A stretch of 64,000 nucleotides of DNA from Rhodocyclaceae bacterium (GCA_020248265.1 JADCHX010000011.1:1-64000), one strand, 5' to 3'. Positions 37,038 through 47,280 are shown, counted from the stretch's first letter. Notes: generated by a model not told the origin, from the sequence alone. Numbers and translations: made by a program.

Positions 37038-37934
37038 TCAGCCTTCCACGATCGAATCAGCGGCTGGCACGCGTGCGATCGACCAGTGGTCGATCGCGAA
37101 CGCGAGGGCACCGTCGCGACCAGCACCGCTCGGCGGTAGCGCCTGGCCCAGGAAGGCCAGCGCGCGGCGCAGCCACGGTACCGCCGCGTCGGCATGGTGG
37201 AGATCGATGGCCGGTGCAAACGTCTGCTTCGACAGCTTCTGCCGCTGCGCATTGAGTGCGAGCGGCAGGTGGGCGTAGCGCGGGACTGGAAGGCCGAGCA
37301 ATTGCTGCAGCCAGATCTGGCGCGGCGTCGAGTCGAGCAGGTCGGCGCCGCGCACCACGTCGGTGATGCCCTGGGCGGCGTCGTCCACGACCACGGCGAG
37401 CTGGTAGGCGAAGATACCGTCCGCCCGGTGGACGACGAAGTCCCCGATATCGCTTTCCAGGTGCTGTTCGATGCGTCCGCGAACCCGGTCGTCGAAGGCG
37501 ATCGCGCGGTCGTCCACGCGCACGCGCCAGGCGCGGGTACCTCGGCCGGGTGGCAGGCCGCTGCGGCAGGTGCCCGGATAGACCGGGCCTTCGATACCGG
37601 CGTGCGTCGAGGCAGCCGCGACTTCAGTGCGGGTGCAGGTGCAGGGGTACGCCTGGCCGGCGGCGATCAGTGCATCGAGCGCCGCGCGGTATGCGCCGAT
37701 CTCCCGACTCTGCATACGGATTTCTCCGTCCCAGGCCAGGCCGAGCCGTTCGAGCGTGCGGCGGATCGCATCGACCGCGCCGGGCCGGTTGCGCGGCGTG
37801 TCGAGGTCGTCGATGCGCAGCAGCCACTGGCCACCCACCGCGCGGGCATCGAGCCAGCCTGCCAATGCCGCCACCAGCGAGCCGAAGTGGAGCGCGCCGG
37901 TGGGAGACGGTGCAAAACGCCCTCGGTAATTCAC
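37038..37934 (-). CDS. gluQ: Glutamyl-Q tRNA(Asp) synthetase
   Basis: GluQ attaches glutamate to queuosine in tRNA(Asp). The 298-aa protein is a shortened GluRS without the anticodon-binding domain. It has the HIGH-like FAPSPTGALHFGSLVAALA, RIDDLDTPRNRPGA, the zinc site CTCTR with a later YPGTC, and the KLSKQ motif (class I KMSKS position). It is a biochemical partner of the queuosine genes at 19.5-21 kb. The start ATG is divergent from pabB, about 180 bp away. Confidence 0.96.
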   Translation of the reverse strand: MNYRGRFAPSPTGALHFGSLVAALAGWLDARAVGGQWLLRIDDLDTPRNRPGAVDAIRRTLERLGLAWDGEIRMQSREIGAYRAALDALIAAGQAYPCTCTRTEVAAASTHAGIEGPVYPGTCRSGLPPGRGTRAWRVRVDDRAIAFDDRVRGRIEQHLESDIGDFVVHRADGIFAYQLAVVVDDAAQGITDVVRGADLLDSTPRQIWLQQLLGLPVPRYAHLPLALNAQRQKLSKQTFAPAIDLHHADAAVPWLRRALAFLGQALPPSGAGRDGALAFAIDHWSIARVPAADSIVEG

Positions 37935-38115
37935 GCCACGATTGTGCCGCCAGAGGCGCGTGTGCGCCAGCGCGGCCGCTTCGACGGGCCGCCCGTGCGA
38001 TGACGGCTGGGCCGGTCATCGGCCTGCATCCGGGCGCGGGGGCGCGATTGCCGGATAATGATCGCCTGCCCGGTTGCCGTGAACTGGCGGCCGCCGGGGG
38101 TCTGTCCCATCGCCG

Positions 38116-39522
38116 ATGAACCTGCCGCTGCAGTTCGATATCCCCTACCGCGCCTCGGCGCTCGATCTATACCTGCCGGTGGCCGGGGAGCCCTGGGCGA
38201 TGCTCCTCGACAGCCATGCCGACCGTGCGCATCCGCTGGCGCGCTTCGACATCGTGGTCGCCGATCCCGTGACCACGATGGTCACCCGGGGCGGTATCAC
38301 CGAGATCGAACGGCATGGAGATCCGTCCCGTGCGCCCGCACTTGACCTCGCGCAGGGCGATCCGTTCTCGCTGCTGCGGCGGGAAATCGGTCGTGCCGGC
38401 ACCGGTGCCGCAGCGACCTGCGCCGACCTGCCTTTCGCCGGCGGAGCACTGGGTTACCTCGGCTACGACCTCGCGCGCCGGATCGAGCGATTGCCCGCGA
38501 TTGCGGAAGACGACCGGCACTGGCCGGAACTTGCGGTAGGCATCTACCGCTGGGCTGCACTCACCGACCACGCGGCACGGCGCAGCGTGCTCGCTGTCGC
38601 CGATCCGGAGGTGCTCGGCGCCGATGCGATCGACCGGTTGCGCGCGTTGTTCTCGCAGGACCCGATCGGCGGCCCGCTGGCCGGGCAGTACCCTGTTCGT
38701 ATCGAAGGTGTCGAGTCGAATCTGACCGAAGCCGACTATCGTGAGCGTTTCGATCGCGTGGCGCGCTACATTCGCGAGGGCGATGTCTACCAGGTGAACC
38801 TTGCGCAGCGATTCAGCGCGAGCTACGGGGGCGATCCGCTCGCGTTGTTCCGACGCTTGCGCGAGCGCGCGTCCGGTCCGTGCAGCGCCTTCCTGGACCT
38901 GCCGTTCGGCCAGGTGCTTTCGGTATCGCCGGAGCGCTTTCTTCAGGTGCGCGAGGGTCGGGTCGAGACACGGCCGATCAAGGGCACGCGGCCGCGCTAC
39001 GCCGACCCTGCCGCCGACGCAGCGGCGATCGACGAACTGTCGGCGAGCGGCAAGGATCGCGCCGAGAACGTGATGATCGTCGACCTGCTGCGCAACGACC
39101 TCGGCCGCTGCTGCCGTACCGGCAGCGTGTCGGTGCCGGAGCTGTTCGCGGTCGAGAGCTTCGCCTCGGTGCACCACCTGGTCAGCACGGTCATCGGCGA
39201 ACTCGACGAAGCGCGCGACGTACTCGACCTGGTGCGCAGTGCGTTCCCCGGCGGTTCGATCACTGGCGCGCCGAAGCTGCGCGCGATGCAGATCATCGAG
39301 GAACTGGAGCCGCACCGGCGAGGGGTGTACTGCGGGGCGATCGGCTACATCGGCTTCGATGGCGCGGCAGACCTCAACATCGCGATCCGTACCGCGATGC
39401 TGCGTGACGGCCGGGTCGATTTCTGGGCAGGGGGCGGCATCGTCTCCGACTCGGATGCCGGCCTCGAGTACGCCGAGACGCTGGCCAAGGCCGCTGCCTT
39501 CCTGGCCCTGGCGGACGACTGA
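38116..39522 (+). CDS. pabB: Aminodeoxychorismate synthase component I PabB
   Basis: PabB adds an amino group to chorismate for p-aminobenzoate and folate. This 468-aa protein has the chorismate-binding fold: YIREGDVYQVNLAQRFSA, VLSVSPERFLQV, TRPIKGTRPR (the PIKGT Lys is diagnostic of PabB over TrpE), MIVDLLRNDLGRCC, PGGSITGAPKLRAMQIIEEL and DFWAGGGIVSDS. No pabA or pabC is nearby. It is divergent from gluQ. Confidence 0.95.
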   Translation: MNLPLQFDIPYRASALDLYLPVAGEPWAMLLDSHADRAHPLARFDIVVADPVTTMVTRGGITEIERHGDPSRAPALDLAQGDPFSLLRREIGRAGTGAAATCADLPFAGGALGYLGYDLARRIERLPAIAEDDRHWPELAVGIYRWAALTDHAARRSVLAVADPEVLGADAIDRLRALFSQDPIGGPLAGQYPVRIEGVESNLTEADYRERFDRVARYIREGDVYQVNLAQRFSASYGGDPLALFRRLRERASGPCSAFLDLPFGQVLSVSPERFLQVREGRVETRPIKGTRPRYADPAADAAAIDELSASGKDRAENVMIVDLLRNDLGRCCRTGSVSVPELFAVESFASVHHLVSTVIGELDEARDVLDLVRSAFPGGSITGAPKLRAMQIIEELEPHRRGVYCGAIGYIGFDGAADLNIAIRTAMLRDGRVDFWAGGGIVSDSDAGLEYAETLAKAAAFLALADD

Positions 39523-39573
39523 ACGCGGGTTCGCCGGCAGGGGGGCGATCAACCGCGCGTCCGGCTCCTCCGC

Positions 39574-42500
39574 TCAACCATCGATGGCGAGCGTGAATAC
39601 CTCACGACGCGGCCGGACGACCAGCGGACGTGGCATCTGCACTCCGTAGCCCTGGGCGTAGTCGACCCCCATGTCGCGCAGTTTCTCGATGATGCGGTCG
39701 TTTTCCACGTACTCGGCGATGGTCCGGATGCCCATCACCTGCCCGATTCGGTTGATCGCCTCGACCATCGCGCAGTCGATGGGGTCTTCGACCATGTCCT
39801 TCACGAAGCTGCCATCTATCTTCAGGTAATCGACCTTCAGGTTCTTCAGGTAGGCGAACGACGCCATGCCGCTGCCGAAGTCGTCCAGCGCGAAGCTGCA
39901 CCCCAAGGCCTTCAGTTCCGACATGAAGTGGGTTGCCTGCTTCAGGTTGGCGATCGCCGAGGTTTCGGTGATCTCGAAGCACAGCGCCGACGCCGGTACG
40001 CCGGTCGTTCGCAGCTCTTCGCGGACGAAGGCCACCAGCGTCTCGTCCGAGAGCGAGGTGCCCGACAGGTTGATGCCGCACACCGGCAGCACCACGCCGG
40101 GCACGTCGATCTCGTCGGCCAGCCACTCGATCGTACGATGGATCACCCAGCGATCGACCTGCGGCATGAGGTTGTAGCGTTCGGCTGCGGGGATGAACGC
40201 GCCGGGCGGCGTGAGATTGCCCTGTTCGTCGAACAGCCGCACCAGCATCTCGAGGTGGGGCGCTGCGTCGGCAACACCCGGCTGGAGCGCTCTGATCGGC
40301 TGGGAGTGCAGGAGCAGTCGGTTCTGCTCGATCGCCGCGCTCAGGCGCGCGACCCAATGCATCTCGCCCTGGCGCTGCGCGAGTTCCGTATCGTCCGGGT
40401 GGAAGACATGCACCCGGTTGCGACCGCGCTCCTTCGCCGCATAGCAGGCGGTATCGGCGGCCGACATCACCGAGGCCGAACTGCCCGAGGTCTGGTCGAC
40501 GGCGACCAGGCCGACGCTCACGCCGATGGTGAAGGTCTTGCCCTCCCACGTGAACCGGTAGTCGCGCACCGCCTGTACGATCGCGTTGGAGATCCTGCGT
40601 GCCTGGTCGGCGGGGCAGTCCTCGAGCAGCAGGCCGAACTCGTCGCCACCGAGGCGTGCCAGCGTGTCGCGCTTGCGCATCCGTTCCTGCAGGCGCGCGG
40701 CGAGCTCGCGCAGCAGTTGGTCGCCGGCGGCATGGCCGCAGGTATCGTTGACGACCTTGAACTGATCGAGATCGAGGTAGGCCAGTGCATGCGGGCCGGG
40801 TTCCTCGTTCAGGGTTTCCAGGATGCGCGTGAGCCGGCGCTCGAACTCGAAGCGGTTGATCAGCCCGGTCAGCGCATCGTGCGTGGCCTGGTAGGAGACC
40901 TGTTGCGCGATCCGCCGCTGCTGGGTCACGTCATGCAGCACCAGCACGACCCCGGTTATGCCGCTGTCGTTGTTGCGCAGCGGGGCGGCCGAGGCATCGA
41001 CGAACAGCTCTGCGCCGTCGACGCGCTCGAGTACGTGCTGGTCATTGAGTTCCACCAGCGCGTTGCGCAGCAGACACTCTCCGACCAGGTCGACCGGCCG
41101 TGCGCGCTGGACTTCGTGCGAGATATGGCACAGGTCGCGGAACGGTCTGCCGATCGCCTGCGCCGACAGTACGCCGAGCAGCGTCTCGGCCACCGGGTTC
41201 AGGTACTCGACGCAGCCCTCGGCATCGGCCGTGATCACCGCGTCGCCGATCGAAGCGAGCGTGACATCGACGCGCCGTTTCTCGCGGCGCAGCGCCTCTT
41301 CCGTGCGCTTCAGGTCGGTGATGTCCATGAAGGCCGCTACCGCACCGTGCGGTTTGCCTTCCTTGTCGAGCAGTGGTGTCGCGTTGCCGTACACGTTGCG
41401 CACACGGCCGTCCTTGAACACCAGCTGCTGCTCGAAATCGCGGACCTCGATGCCGAGGCCGGCAGCCACCTGCATCGGCAACTCGTAAGGAGCGATCTCG
41501 ACGTGGTCCTTGAAGGACCGCGCATCATCGCCCGGGAGCAGGTCCGACTCATCGAAGGTGCCGGTAGTGGGGGCGGCCGCATCGAGCAGCAAGTAAGACG
41601 CGCGGTTTCCGGTGATGCGCGTGCCATCCGGGTCGTGCGCGATCCAGACCGCGACGGGTACGGCATCGAGCACCGCCGCCAGTTCGACAGCCTTCGCGCG
41701 CTCGCGCTGCTCGCTCTCCACAAGGTCCGCCTGCGCCCGCTTGCGCTCGGTGATGTCCTGCACGGTGCCGATCATTGCCCGCGGCCTGCCTTCATCGTCG
41801 TACTGCAGCAGCGCGCGCGAAGAGATCATCCGCTCGCGGCCGTCGGGCAGCACGACCCGGTAGTCGACCTGGAACTCGCCACCCTCCTGCAGCACGCGGG
41901 CGCGTTCATCGATCACGCACTGGCGATCGTCGGGATGCGCGAAGTGCGGCGAGCCCGAGGCCGTCGGCGTGAAGGCGTCCGGCGAAAGGCCGAAGATACG
42001 GTACAGCTCGTCCGACCATTGCATGGTGCCGCTCGAGAAATCCTGCCGCCAGCTGCCGACGCGCCCGACGCGCTGCGCGAGCAGCAGGTTCGATCCGTTC
42101 TCGCGCAGGTCGGCTTCGATCTCGCGCCGCTCGATGTCGCGGCGTTCGAGCGCGCTCGCCATCTGGTCGAGCGCGTCCGAGGCCTGCCGCAGTTCGGACA
42201 CGCCCGAGCGAACCGCGCTGCGGGCCTGCAGGTTGCCTCTGCCGATCTGACGCGCGACTTCGCTCAGCCGGTCGAGCGGCCGCAGGAGCAGCACATTCAG
42301 GCTCGCCCATGCTGCCAGCATCGACAGCACGGTCAGCAGCGCGAGCATGTACAGATCGTCACGCAGGTTCCGGTCAATGGCGCGCATCGCCGCCTCGGTG
42401 GGCAGGCCGACCGCCAGATAGACGCCGCGCGCAGTCGATTCCATCGGCAGGCTGGCGTATGCCCGGTCCACGCCATCGGTGTCCCGTGCCCTCAGCGTGA

Positions 42501-42975
42501 AAGGACTGTTGTCGCTGGTCGCGGTGCGCAGTCGCTGCGCCAGCGGCCAGCGCGTCCCCGTACGGGAGACCTCCGGATGCATGCCTGCCAGCGTGCCTTC
42601 GGCATCGAATACAGCGATGGTGGCATTCGCGGGCAGCCGGCTGCTCAGCGCCAGACGCTCGAGCAGCCGCGGATCGGCGATCGAGCGGGTCGCTGCGCCG
42701 CTCGCTCCGTTTGCCGATGCCAGCGGGCGGGCGTTCTCTGCCTGCGCTTCACGGTCGCGCATTGCCTGCAGCAGTACCCGTGCCGCCTCTTGCTGCAGTA
42801 CGTCGACTGCCTGCCGACGCTGCTGCGAATGCACGTGGAACGTATACAGCAGCGCCGGCAGCATCGCGAGCAGAAGCACGCCGAGGAAGCGCGTGCGAAT
42901 AGAGCCTGCGCGAAACCGCGCGCGCTCGAATGCCGGTTGCGGCGGTTCGTTTTCGCTGTGTCGCTGCTGATGCAT
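39574..42975 (-). CDS. Membrane PAS-GGDEF-EAL sensor protein (bifunctional c-di-GMP enzyme)
   Basis: The start is ATG 42975; an open frame further upstream lacks features. The 1133-aa protein has a helix at about 29-46, a periplasmic sensor domain (about 47-205), a second helix (about 208-232), a HAMP region (about 233-275), three PAS-like domains (about 295-410, 430-555, 563-690), GGDEF (intact GGDEF at 776-780, with RKRD fitting an inhibitory I-site before it) and an EAL domain. The EAL motif reads EML (909-911) but keeps Glu, and FEITET, DDFGSG and KIDGSFV are present. It is divergent from the thioredoxin gene. Confidence 0.92.
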   Translation of the reverse strand: MHQQRHSENEPPQPAFERARFRAGSIRTRFLGVLLLAMLPALLYTFHVHSQQRRQAVDVLQQEAARVLLQAMRDREAQAENARPLASANGASGAATRSIADPRLLERLALSSRLPANATIAVFDAEGTLAGMHPEVSRTGTRWPLAQRLRTATSDNSPFTLRARDTDGVDRAYASLPMESTARGVYLAVGLPTEAAMRAIDRNLRDDLYMLALLTVLSMLAAWASLNVLLLRPLDRLSEVARQIGRGNLQARSAVRSGVSELRQASDALDQMASALERRDIERREIEADLRENGSNLLLAQRVGRVGSWRQDFSSGTMQWSDELYRIFGLSPDAFTPTASGSPHFAHPDDRQCVIDERARVLQEGGEFQVDYRVVLPDGRERMISSRALLQYDDEGRPRAMIGTVQDITERKRAQADLVESEQRERAKAVELAAVLDAVPVAVWIAHDPDGTRITGNRASYLLLDAAAPTTGTFDESDLLPGDDARSFKDHVEIAPYELPMQVAAGLGIEVRDFEQQLVFKDGRVRNVYGNATPLLDKEGKPHGAVAAFMDITDLKRTEEALRREKRRVDVTLASIGDAVITADAEGCVEYLNPVAETLLGVLSAQAIGRPFRDLCHISHEVQRARPVDLVGECLLRNALVELNDQHVLERVDGAELFVDASAAPLRNNDSGITGVVLVLHDVTQQRRIAQQVSYQATHDALTGLINRFEFERRLTRILETLNEEPGPHALAYLDLDQFKVVNDTCGHAAGDQLLRELAARLQERMRKRDTLARLGGDEFGLLLEDCPADQARRISNAIVQAVRDYRFTWEGKTFTIGVSVGLVAVDQTSGSSASVMSAADTACYAAKERGRNRVHVFHPDDTELAQRQGEMHWVARLSAAIEQNRLLLHSQPIRALQPGVADAAPHLEMLVRLFDEQGNLTPPGAFIPAAERYNLMPQVDRWVIHRTIEWLADEIDVPGVVLPVCGINLSGTSLSDETLVAFVREELRTTGVPASALCFEITETSAIANLKQATHFMSELKALGCSFALDDFGSGMASFAYLKNLKVDYLKIDGSFVKDMVEDPIDCAMVEAINRIGQVMGIRTIAEYVENDRIIEKLRDMGVDYAQGYGVQMPRPLVVRPRREVFTLAIDG

Positions 42976-43075
42976 GGACGGGAAACGGGTGGGGCAGGGA
43001 TCTGCGGCGGCTGCGCCGGGCGGTGTGGGCTCGGAGACTTCCGGGATCGTGCCTTTAACGGCCTGCGCAGCGAAA

Positions 43076-43090
43076 TCTGAAGACTTCAGA
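43076..43090. repeat. 15-nt palindrome in the divergent thioredoxin/GGDEF-EAL region
   Basis: TCTGAAG and CTTCAGA flank a central A, making a perfect 7-bp inverted repeat about 100 bp upstream of the GGDEF-EAL start and 145 bp before the thioredoxin ATG. It is a candidate regulator site. It could be chance, as only 14 paired bases are involved. Confidence 0.5.
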
Positions 43091-43234
43091 CACAGTTTGC
43101 AGCTGTTTCGGAGTGTACTGCGGCACAGGGCCTCTGTTTTGCATGCATCCCTGATACCCCCGATATGCCATGCTATCCTAAGAATTGCCCGCTGGATCGT
43201 CGTGTCGGCGGGTGCCGACGAGAAAAGGGTGACG

Positions 43235-43633
43235 ATGGCCACGGTCGTACTGACGGAAGCGAATTTCGAACAGATCATCACCGAAAATGCCAGTGTGATC
43301 ATCGACTTCTGGGCGCCCTGGTGCGGCCCGTGCCGGCAGTTCGCGCCGGTGTTCGAGGCCGCGTCCGGGAGGCACCCCGATTTCGTGTTCGCAAAGGTCA
43401 ACTCGGACGACGAACAAGCGCTCGCCGGCCAGTTCGGCATCCGCTCCATCCCCACCCTGATGGTTTTTCGCGAGCAGGTAATACTGTTCAGCGAAGCTGG
43501 GGCGTTGCCAGCGCCGCAGCTCGATGCGTTGCTCGAGCAGGCGCGTACGCTCGACATGGCGGAAGTGCACCGCGAAATCGCCGAGCGCGCCGAGCGCGCC
43601 GAGCGCGATGGATCCGGAACCGGTCCCGCCTGA
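43235..43633 (+). CDS. Thioredoxin
   Basis: This cytoplasmic disulfide reductase has the active site [14 protein letters not shown] (WCGPC at about residues 29-33) and [10 protein letters not shown] with the cis-Pro. The start is ATG 43235 with AAAAGGG upstream. The length is 132 aa against the usual 108; the extra tail is acidic/basic and repetitive ([10 protein letters not shown]), encoded by a 9-nt triplication. A role in general thiol reduction or as a specialised thioredoxin cannot be told from the sequence. The C-terminal part of the domain ([17 protein letters not shown]) looks normal. Confidence 0.93.
   Translation: MATVVLTEANFEQIITENASVIIDFWAPWCGPCRQFAPVFEAASGRHPDFVFAKVNSDDEQALAGQFGIRSIPTLMVFREQVILFSEAGALPAPQLDALLEQARTLDMAEVHREIAERAERAERDGSGTGPA
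43580..43606 (+). repeat. 9-nt triplet tandem repeat in the thioredoxin gene tail
   Basis: GCCGAGCGC is present three times head-to-tail, in frame, coding for AER repeats at the protein C-terminus. Slippage at such a repeat would change the tail length without shifting the frame. Confidence 0.7.
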
Positions 43634-43705
43634 GCGACTTCCGTCGTCGCCTGCGCCCTCGTCGCACCGGCCGCGCGGCAAACCTGCCCAACAAGGGAGA
43701 CCGGC

Positions 43706-44404
43706 ATGATCACGATCCGGAAGAGTGCCGATCGAGGATATGCGAATCACGGCTGGCTGGAAGCCCGGCATTCGTTCTCGTTTGCCGGCTACCATGATCC
43801 GCAGCACATGGGTTTCGGTCCGCTTCGCGTGATCAACGAAGACCGGGTGCAGGCAGGACGCGGTTTCGGCAGCCATGGACATCGCGACATGGAAATCATC
43901 ACCTGGATCCTCGGCGGAGCGCTGGCGCACCGCGACAGCATGGGGAATGGCTCGACCATCCGGCCGGGCGACGTACAGCGGATGAGTGCCGGAAGCGGCG
44001 TGATGCACAGCGAGTTCAACCCCTCGCAGGATGAACCGACGCACCTGCTGCAGATCTGGATCGAGCCGGACCGGCGCGGTGTCGAGCCCAGCTATGAAGA
44101 GGCGCGGTTCCCGCCCGAAACCCGGCAGGGCCAGCTGCGGCTGATCGCCTCGAACGACGGCCGCGAAGGTTCGGTGAAGATCCACCAGGCTGCAGCGGTT
44201 TACGCGACGCTGCTCGACGGCGACGAGGCGCTGAGGCAACCGATCGCCGCAGGGCGCCGGGTTTACGTGCATCTCGCTCTCGGCGAGGTGAGCGTGAATG
44301 GGCATCCGTTATCGGCCGGCGATGCACTGAAGGCCGAGGGCGAGCGCGAACTGGTGCTCGAGCGGGGTCGCGGCGCCGAGGTGTTGTTGTTCGATCTTCC
44401 ATGA
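43706..44404 (+). CDS. Pirin-family protein, YhhW-like
   Basis: YhhW-type pirins are bicupins with quercetin 2,3-dioxygenase activity. This 232-aa protein begins with [20 protein letters not shown] and has [16 protein letters not shown], and the metal ligands in HGHRDMEI and GVMHSEFNP. The C-terminal cupin ends EVLLFDLP. The match to E. coli YhhW extends over the full length. The stop overlaps the DoxX start (ATGA), so the two are made together, a recurrent arrangement. Confidence 0.92.
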   Translation: MITIRKSADRGYANHGWLEARHSFSFAGYHDPQHMGFGPLRVINEDRVQAGRGFGSHGHRDMEIITWILGGALAHRDSMGNGSTIRPGDVQRMSAGSGVMHSEFNPSQDEPTHLLQIWIEPDRRGVEPSYEEARFPPETRQGQLRLIASNDGREGSVKIHQAAAVYATLLDGDEALRQPIAAGRRVYVHLALGEVSVNGHPLSAGDALKAEGERELVLERGRGAEVLLFDLP

Positions 44405-44868
44405 ACGGAGACACGGTGAAATCCGACAACGGTCCGGAATCGCGCAACGGCTTTCTCGCACGCTACGGCACCCTGATCGGGCGCCTGCTGTTCGCGCCGC
44501 TGCTGCTCGGCTATGCGGCGTTGAAGGTGCGTGCATTGATGGGCAGCGTCCAGGCAGACGCCCTGCAATCGTTCCCGGTGGCGCAGATCGCGCTGTACCT
44601 CACCATCCTGGTCGAGTTGGCGGGCGGGATCATGGTGGTGCTCGGCTACCGTACCCGGCTCGCCGCTGCCGCCCTGATCGTGCTGTTCACCGGCGTGACG
44701 GGGCTGATGTTGCCGATGATCGGCGCACCCGGCGGCATGGGCATGGCCTATGTCGATCAGATCATGAAGAACCTCGCGTTCATTGGCGGGCTGGTGATGC
44801 TCGCGGTGCATGGTGCCGGGCCGGTCAGCCTGGATGCGTGGCGCGGGCGCAGGGTGCCCGCGCGCTGA
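44401..44868 (+). CDS. DoxX-family membrane protein
   Basis: This 155-aa protein has four helices: LIGRLLFAPLLLGYAALKV, IALYLTILVELAGGIMVVLG, LAAAALIVLFTGVTGLMLP and a last FIGGLVMLAVHG. LVELAGGIMVVLGY is the typical DoxX core. Members have been linked to thiosulfate and quinone redox and to oxidative stress. It overlaps the pirin gene by 4 nt. Confidence 0.9.
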   Translation: MNGDTVKSDNGPESRNGFLARYGTLIGRLLFAPLLLGYAALKVRALMGSVQADALQSFPVAQIALYLTILVELAGGIMVVLGYRTRLAAAALIVLFTGVTGLMLPMIGAPGGMGMAYVDQIMKNLAFIGGLVMLAVHGAGPVSLDAWRGRRVPAR

Positions 44869-44875
44869 GCGCAGT

Positions 44876-44995
44876 TCAGCCGTAGAGCATCTTCGGCAGC
44901 CGCGTCGCCAGTGCCGGGAAGTACCAGATGGGAAAGAGGCGCTGCGCCCGCTCGCGGGCGACAGCCTCGATCGGTCGGACCGTGCCCGCCAGCCG
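44876..44995 (-). pseudogene. Possible C-terminal remnant of an unidentified gene
   Basis: On the minus strand a 39-codon reading frame follows an in-frame TAG (44996-44998) and ends at TGA 44876. It encodes an aromatic-rich tail (RAQRLFPIWYFPALATR, then LPKMLYG) and its third codon positions are almost all G/C, as in real genes here. There is no start, and the DNA upstream is the divergent ALDH start region. It could be a gene tail left by a deletion, or chance. I do not identify a family. Confidence 0.3.
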
Positions 44996-45025
44996 CTAGA
45001 ATCCGTCGCACGGGAGGCAGTCACG

Positions 45026-46591
45026 ATGGGAGACAGCAGCGTCAGGGCAGGTGCGATGGCGCCGGCACTGGAAGTGGCGGCGGTCCTCGCTCGGCTGGGA
45101 GTGCCGGCATCGGCGTTTGCTGTCCCACCCCGCGCCGGGGATCTTCTCTCGCATTCGCCGATCGATGGCCTTCCGATCGGCTGCGTGCCTCCGGCCGACA
45201 TCGCCGGCGCGGACGAGGCGATCGCAAGGGCCAGCCTGACCGCTGACACCTGGCGCAGCGTGCCCCCGCCGCTGCGCGGTGAACTCGTGCGCCGCTTCGG
45301 CCTGAAACTGCGCGCCGCGAAGGACGACCTCGGACGGCTGGTCACGCTGGAGAACGGCAAGATCCTGCAGGAAGGCCTGGGCGAAGTGCAGGAGATGATC
45401 GACATCTGCGATTTCGCGGTCGGGCTGTCCCGGCAACTGCATGGACTGACCATTGCCTCCGAGCGGCCTGGCCACCGGATGATGGAGACCTGGCATCCGA
45501 TCGGCGTGGTCGGCGTGATCTCGGCGTTCAACTTCCCGGTCGCGGTCTGGGCATGGAATGCGGCGCTGGCCTGGGTGTGCGGCAACGCGGTGGTGTGGAA
45601 GCCGTCGGAGAAGACGTCGCTCACGGCGTTGGCCTGCCAGCGGCTGTTCGAAGCCGCCTGCGAGGGGTTCGACGCGGCGCCGCCGGCGCTGTCGACCGTG
45701 CTGCAGGGAGATGCTTCGGTCGGACAGGCGCTGGCCGCCGATCCACGGGTCGCGCTGGTGTCCGCCACCGGCAGCACGCGCATGGGCCGCGCGGTGGCAC
45801 CGGTGGTCGCGGCGCGCTTCGGCCGCGTGCTGCTGGAACTCGGCGGCAACAACGCGATGGTGGTCGCGCCCTCGGCCGACCTCGACCTCGCGTTGCGCGC
45901 GATCGTGTTCTCCGCGGTGGGTACGGCGGGTCAACGTTGCACCACGCTGCGGCGACTGATCGTGCACGAGTCCATCGTCGATCGGTTGCTGCCGCGACTG
46001 CGCGCGCTGTGGCCGACACTGGCGGTGGGCGATCCGCGCGAGCCCGGTACGCTGGTCGGGCCGTTGATCGACGCGGCGGCCGGCGAGGCGATGCAGCGTG
46101 CGCTGGATGCGGCGGTGGCCGAGGGCGGCACGCTCATCGGCGGCGAAGCGCGGCTGCAATCGACGCATCCGCAGGCCTGCTATCGCGCACCGGCGCTGGT
46201 CGAGATGCCCGCCCAGTCGTCCATCGTGCAGCAGGAAACCTTCGCGCCGATCCTGTACGTGCTGCGCTATCGAACGCTGGACGAGGCGATCGCGCTGAAC
46301 AACGCGGTCGCCCAGGGCCTGGCCTCGAGCATCTTCACCACCGACCTGCGCGAAGCCGAACGCTTCCTGTCCGCCGCGGGCAGCGACTGCGGCATCGCCA
46401 ACGTGAACATCGGCCCGTCGGGCGCGGAGATCGGCGGCGCGTTCGGTGGCGAGAAGGAGACCGGCGGCGGACGCGAGTCGGGCAGCGATGCCTGGAAGGC
46501 CTACATGCGGCGCGCGACCAACACGATCAACTACTCGGATGAACTGCCGCTGGCGCAGGGGATACGGTTCGAGGTCGGGCAGGCGTCATGA
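45026..46591 (+). CDS. amaB: ALDH7-type aldehyde dehydrogenase (aminoadipate-semialdehyde dehydrogenase-like)
   Basis: The start is ATG 45026 behind GGGAGG; a longer open frame exists upstream. The 521-aa protein has the NAD-dependent ALDH core FNFPVAVWAWNAALAW, VWKPSEKTS, LELGGNNAMVVAPSADLD (catalytic-base Glu) and GTAGQRCTTLRR (catalytic Cys). The LELGGNNAMVV and GQRCTTLRRLIVHE wording matches the ALDH7 family, which oxidises aminoadipate semialdehyde in lysine catabolism. No other lysine-pathway gene is nearby, so the substrate is inferred. The 3' end overlaps the toxin gene, which is convergent. Confidence 0.88.
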   Translation: MGDSSVRAGAMAPALEVAAVLARLGVPASAFAVPPRAGDLLSHSPIDGLPIGCVPPADIAGADEAIARASLTADTWRSVPPPLRGELVRRFGLKLRAAKDDLGRLVTLENGKILQEGLGEVQEMIDICDFAVGLSRQLHGLTIASERPGHRMMETWHPIGVVGVISAFNFPVAVWAWNAALAWVCGNAVVWKPSEKTSLTALACQRLFEAACEGFDAAPPALSTVLQGDASVGQALAADPRVALVSATGSTRMGRAVAPVVAARFGRVLLELGGNNAMVVAPSADLDLALRAIVFSAVGTAGQRCTTLRRLIVHESIVDRLLPRLRALWPTLAVGDPREPGTLVGPLIDAAAGEAMQRALDAAVAEGGTLIGGEARLQSTHPQACYRAPALVEMPAQSSIVQQETFAPILYVLRYRTLDEAIALNNAVAQGLASSIFTTDLREAERFLSAAGSDCGIANVNIGPSGAEIGGAFGGEKETGGGRESGSDAWKAYMRRATNTINYSDELPLAQGIRFEVGQAS

Positions 46592-46996
46592 GGTGACAGC
46601 CCGGAACGCGGCCTGCACTGCCTTGACGAGGGACGGATGAAGCATTCCCAGCCTGGGCACCTGGCCGTGAGGCGCTCCGGGTGGTACCGAAAACCATTCG
46701 GCGGAGAACGGCAGGTCGAGCGTCTGTCGGAGGTCGAACTTCGTGTCGTAGCTCAGACCCGCCGCGAGGAAAGCCGCAGGGTTGCAGTGACGCTGGATAG
46801 CAAACTCGCCGGAATGCAGGGAAGTCACTGTCTGACTGGTGCCGTACACGACGCGCACCGTGAACTGCGGCGCAGTATCGTCAAAGACCACCAGGATGAG
46901 CGCCGGCCTGGGTTTTGGACGCGGATGGATGTCGTCCGGAAAATGGCACCAGACGATCTCGCCGGCGGCAGGCTCCGGCCACCACGCACCCGTCAT
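46586..46996 (-). CDS. MazF/PemK-like toxin (type II toxin-antitoxin)
   Basis: This 136-aa protein starts with GEIVWCHFPDDIHPRPKPRPALILVV (about 12-37), the N-terminal beta-strand pattern of PemK/MazF-type mRNA-cleaving toxins (GDIVW followed by KPRPALI). The later part is less conserved. Its start overlaps the stop of the 95-aa upstream gene (ATGA), the usual antitoxin-toxin order. It overlaps the ALDH gene 3' end by 6 nt in the opposite orientation. Confidence 0.75.
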   Translation of the reverse strand: MTGAWWPEPAAGEIVWCHFPDDIHPRPKPRPALILVVFDDTAPQFTVRVVYGTSQTVTSLHSGEFAIQRHCNPAAFLAAGLSYDTKFDLRQTLDLPFSAEWFSVPPGAPHGQVPRLGMLHPSLVKAVQAAFRAVTS

Positions 46997-47280
46997 GCAG
47001 ATTCGATATCCATGAGGCTCGACCGTACCGAGCGCGCCCTGCCTTGCGGCACGCGCTTCTTGATCTGGCGTACCTGCGAGAGCGTCAGCGGGCCCTCGTC
47101 CGCCTCGTACTGCGGCAGGATCCGCACGGCCATTTCACGCAAGGCGAGGTGGATGACTTGTGTCTCTCCGACACCCAGTTGCTCGGCCAGGCGCCTGGTC
47201 GTGAGGCGAGTCACTCCCGCCGTGCTGTCGGCGGTGCGGTAACGAAATGCGATCTGGTCCGAGGCTGTTCGCGAAGTCAT
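46993..47280 (-). CDS. Antitoxin partner of the MazF-like toxin
   Basis: This 95-aa protein is encoded just before the toxin with a 4-nt overlap. It has a helical segment LTTRRLAEQLGVGETQVIHLALREM (shown in parts) that could form a DNA-binding helix-turn-helix or ribbon-helix-helix, and a charged tail (RQIKKRVPQGRARS). The family is not firmly recognised, so the antitoxin call rests on position and size. Repeats upstream fit autoregulation. Confidence 0.6.
   Translation of the reverse strand: MTSRTASDQIAFRYRTADSTAGVTRLTTRRLAEQLGVGETQVIHLALREMAVRILPQYEADEGPLTLSQVRQIKKRVPQGRARSVRSSLMDIESA

Noticed and set aside
42976-43713. Extension of the GGDEF-EAL frame upstream to 1379 codons
   Set aside because: It overlaps the divergent thioredoxin gene and pirin start, has no domain and is not supported by codon use; the helix and sensor begin after 42975.
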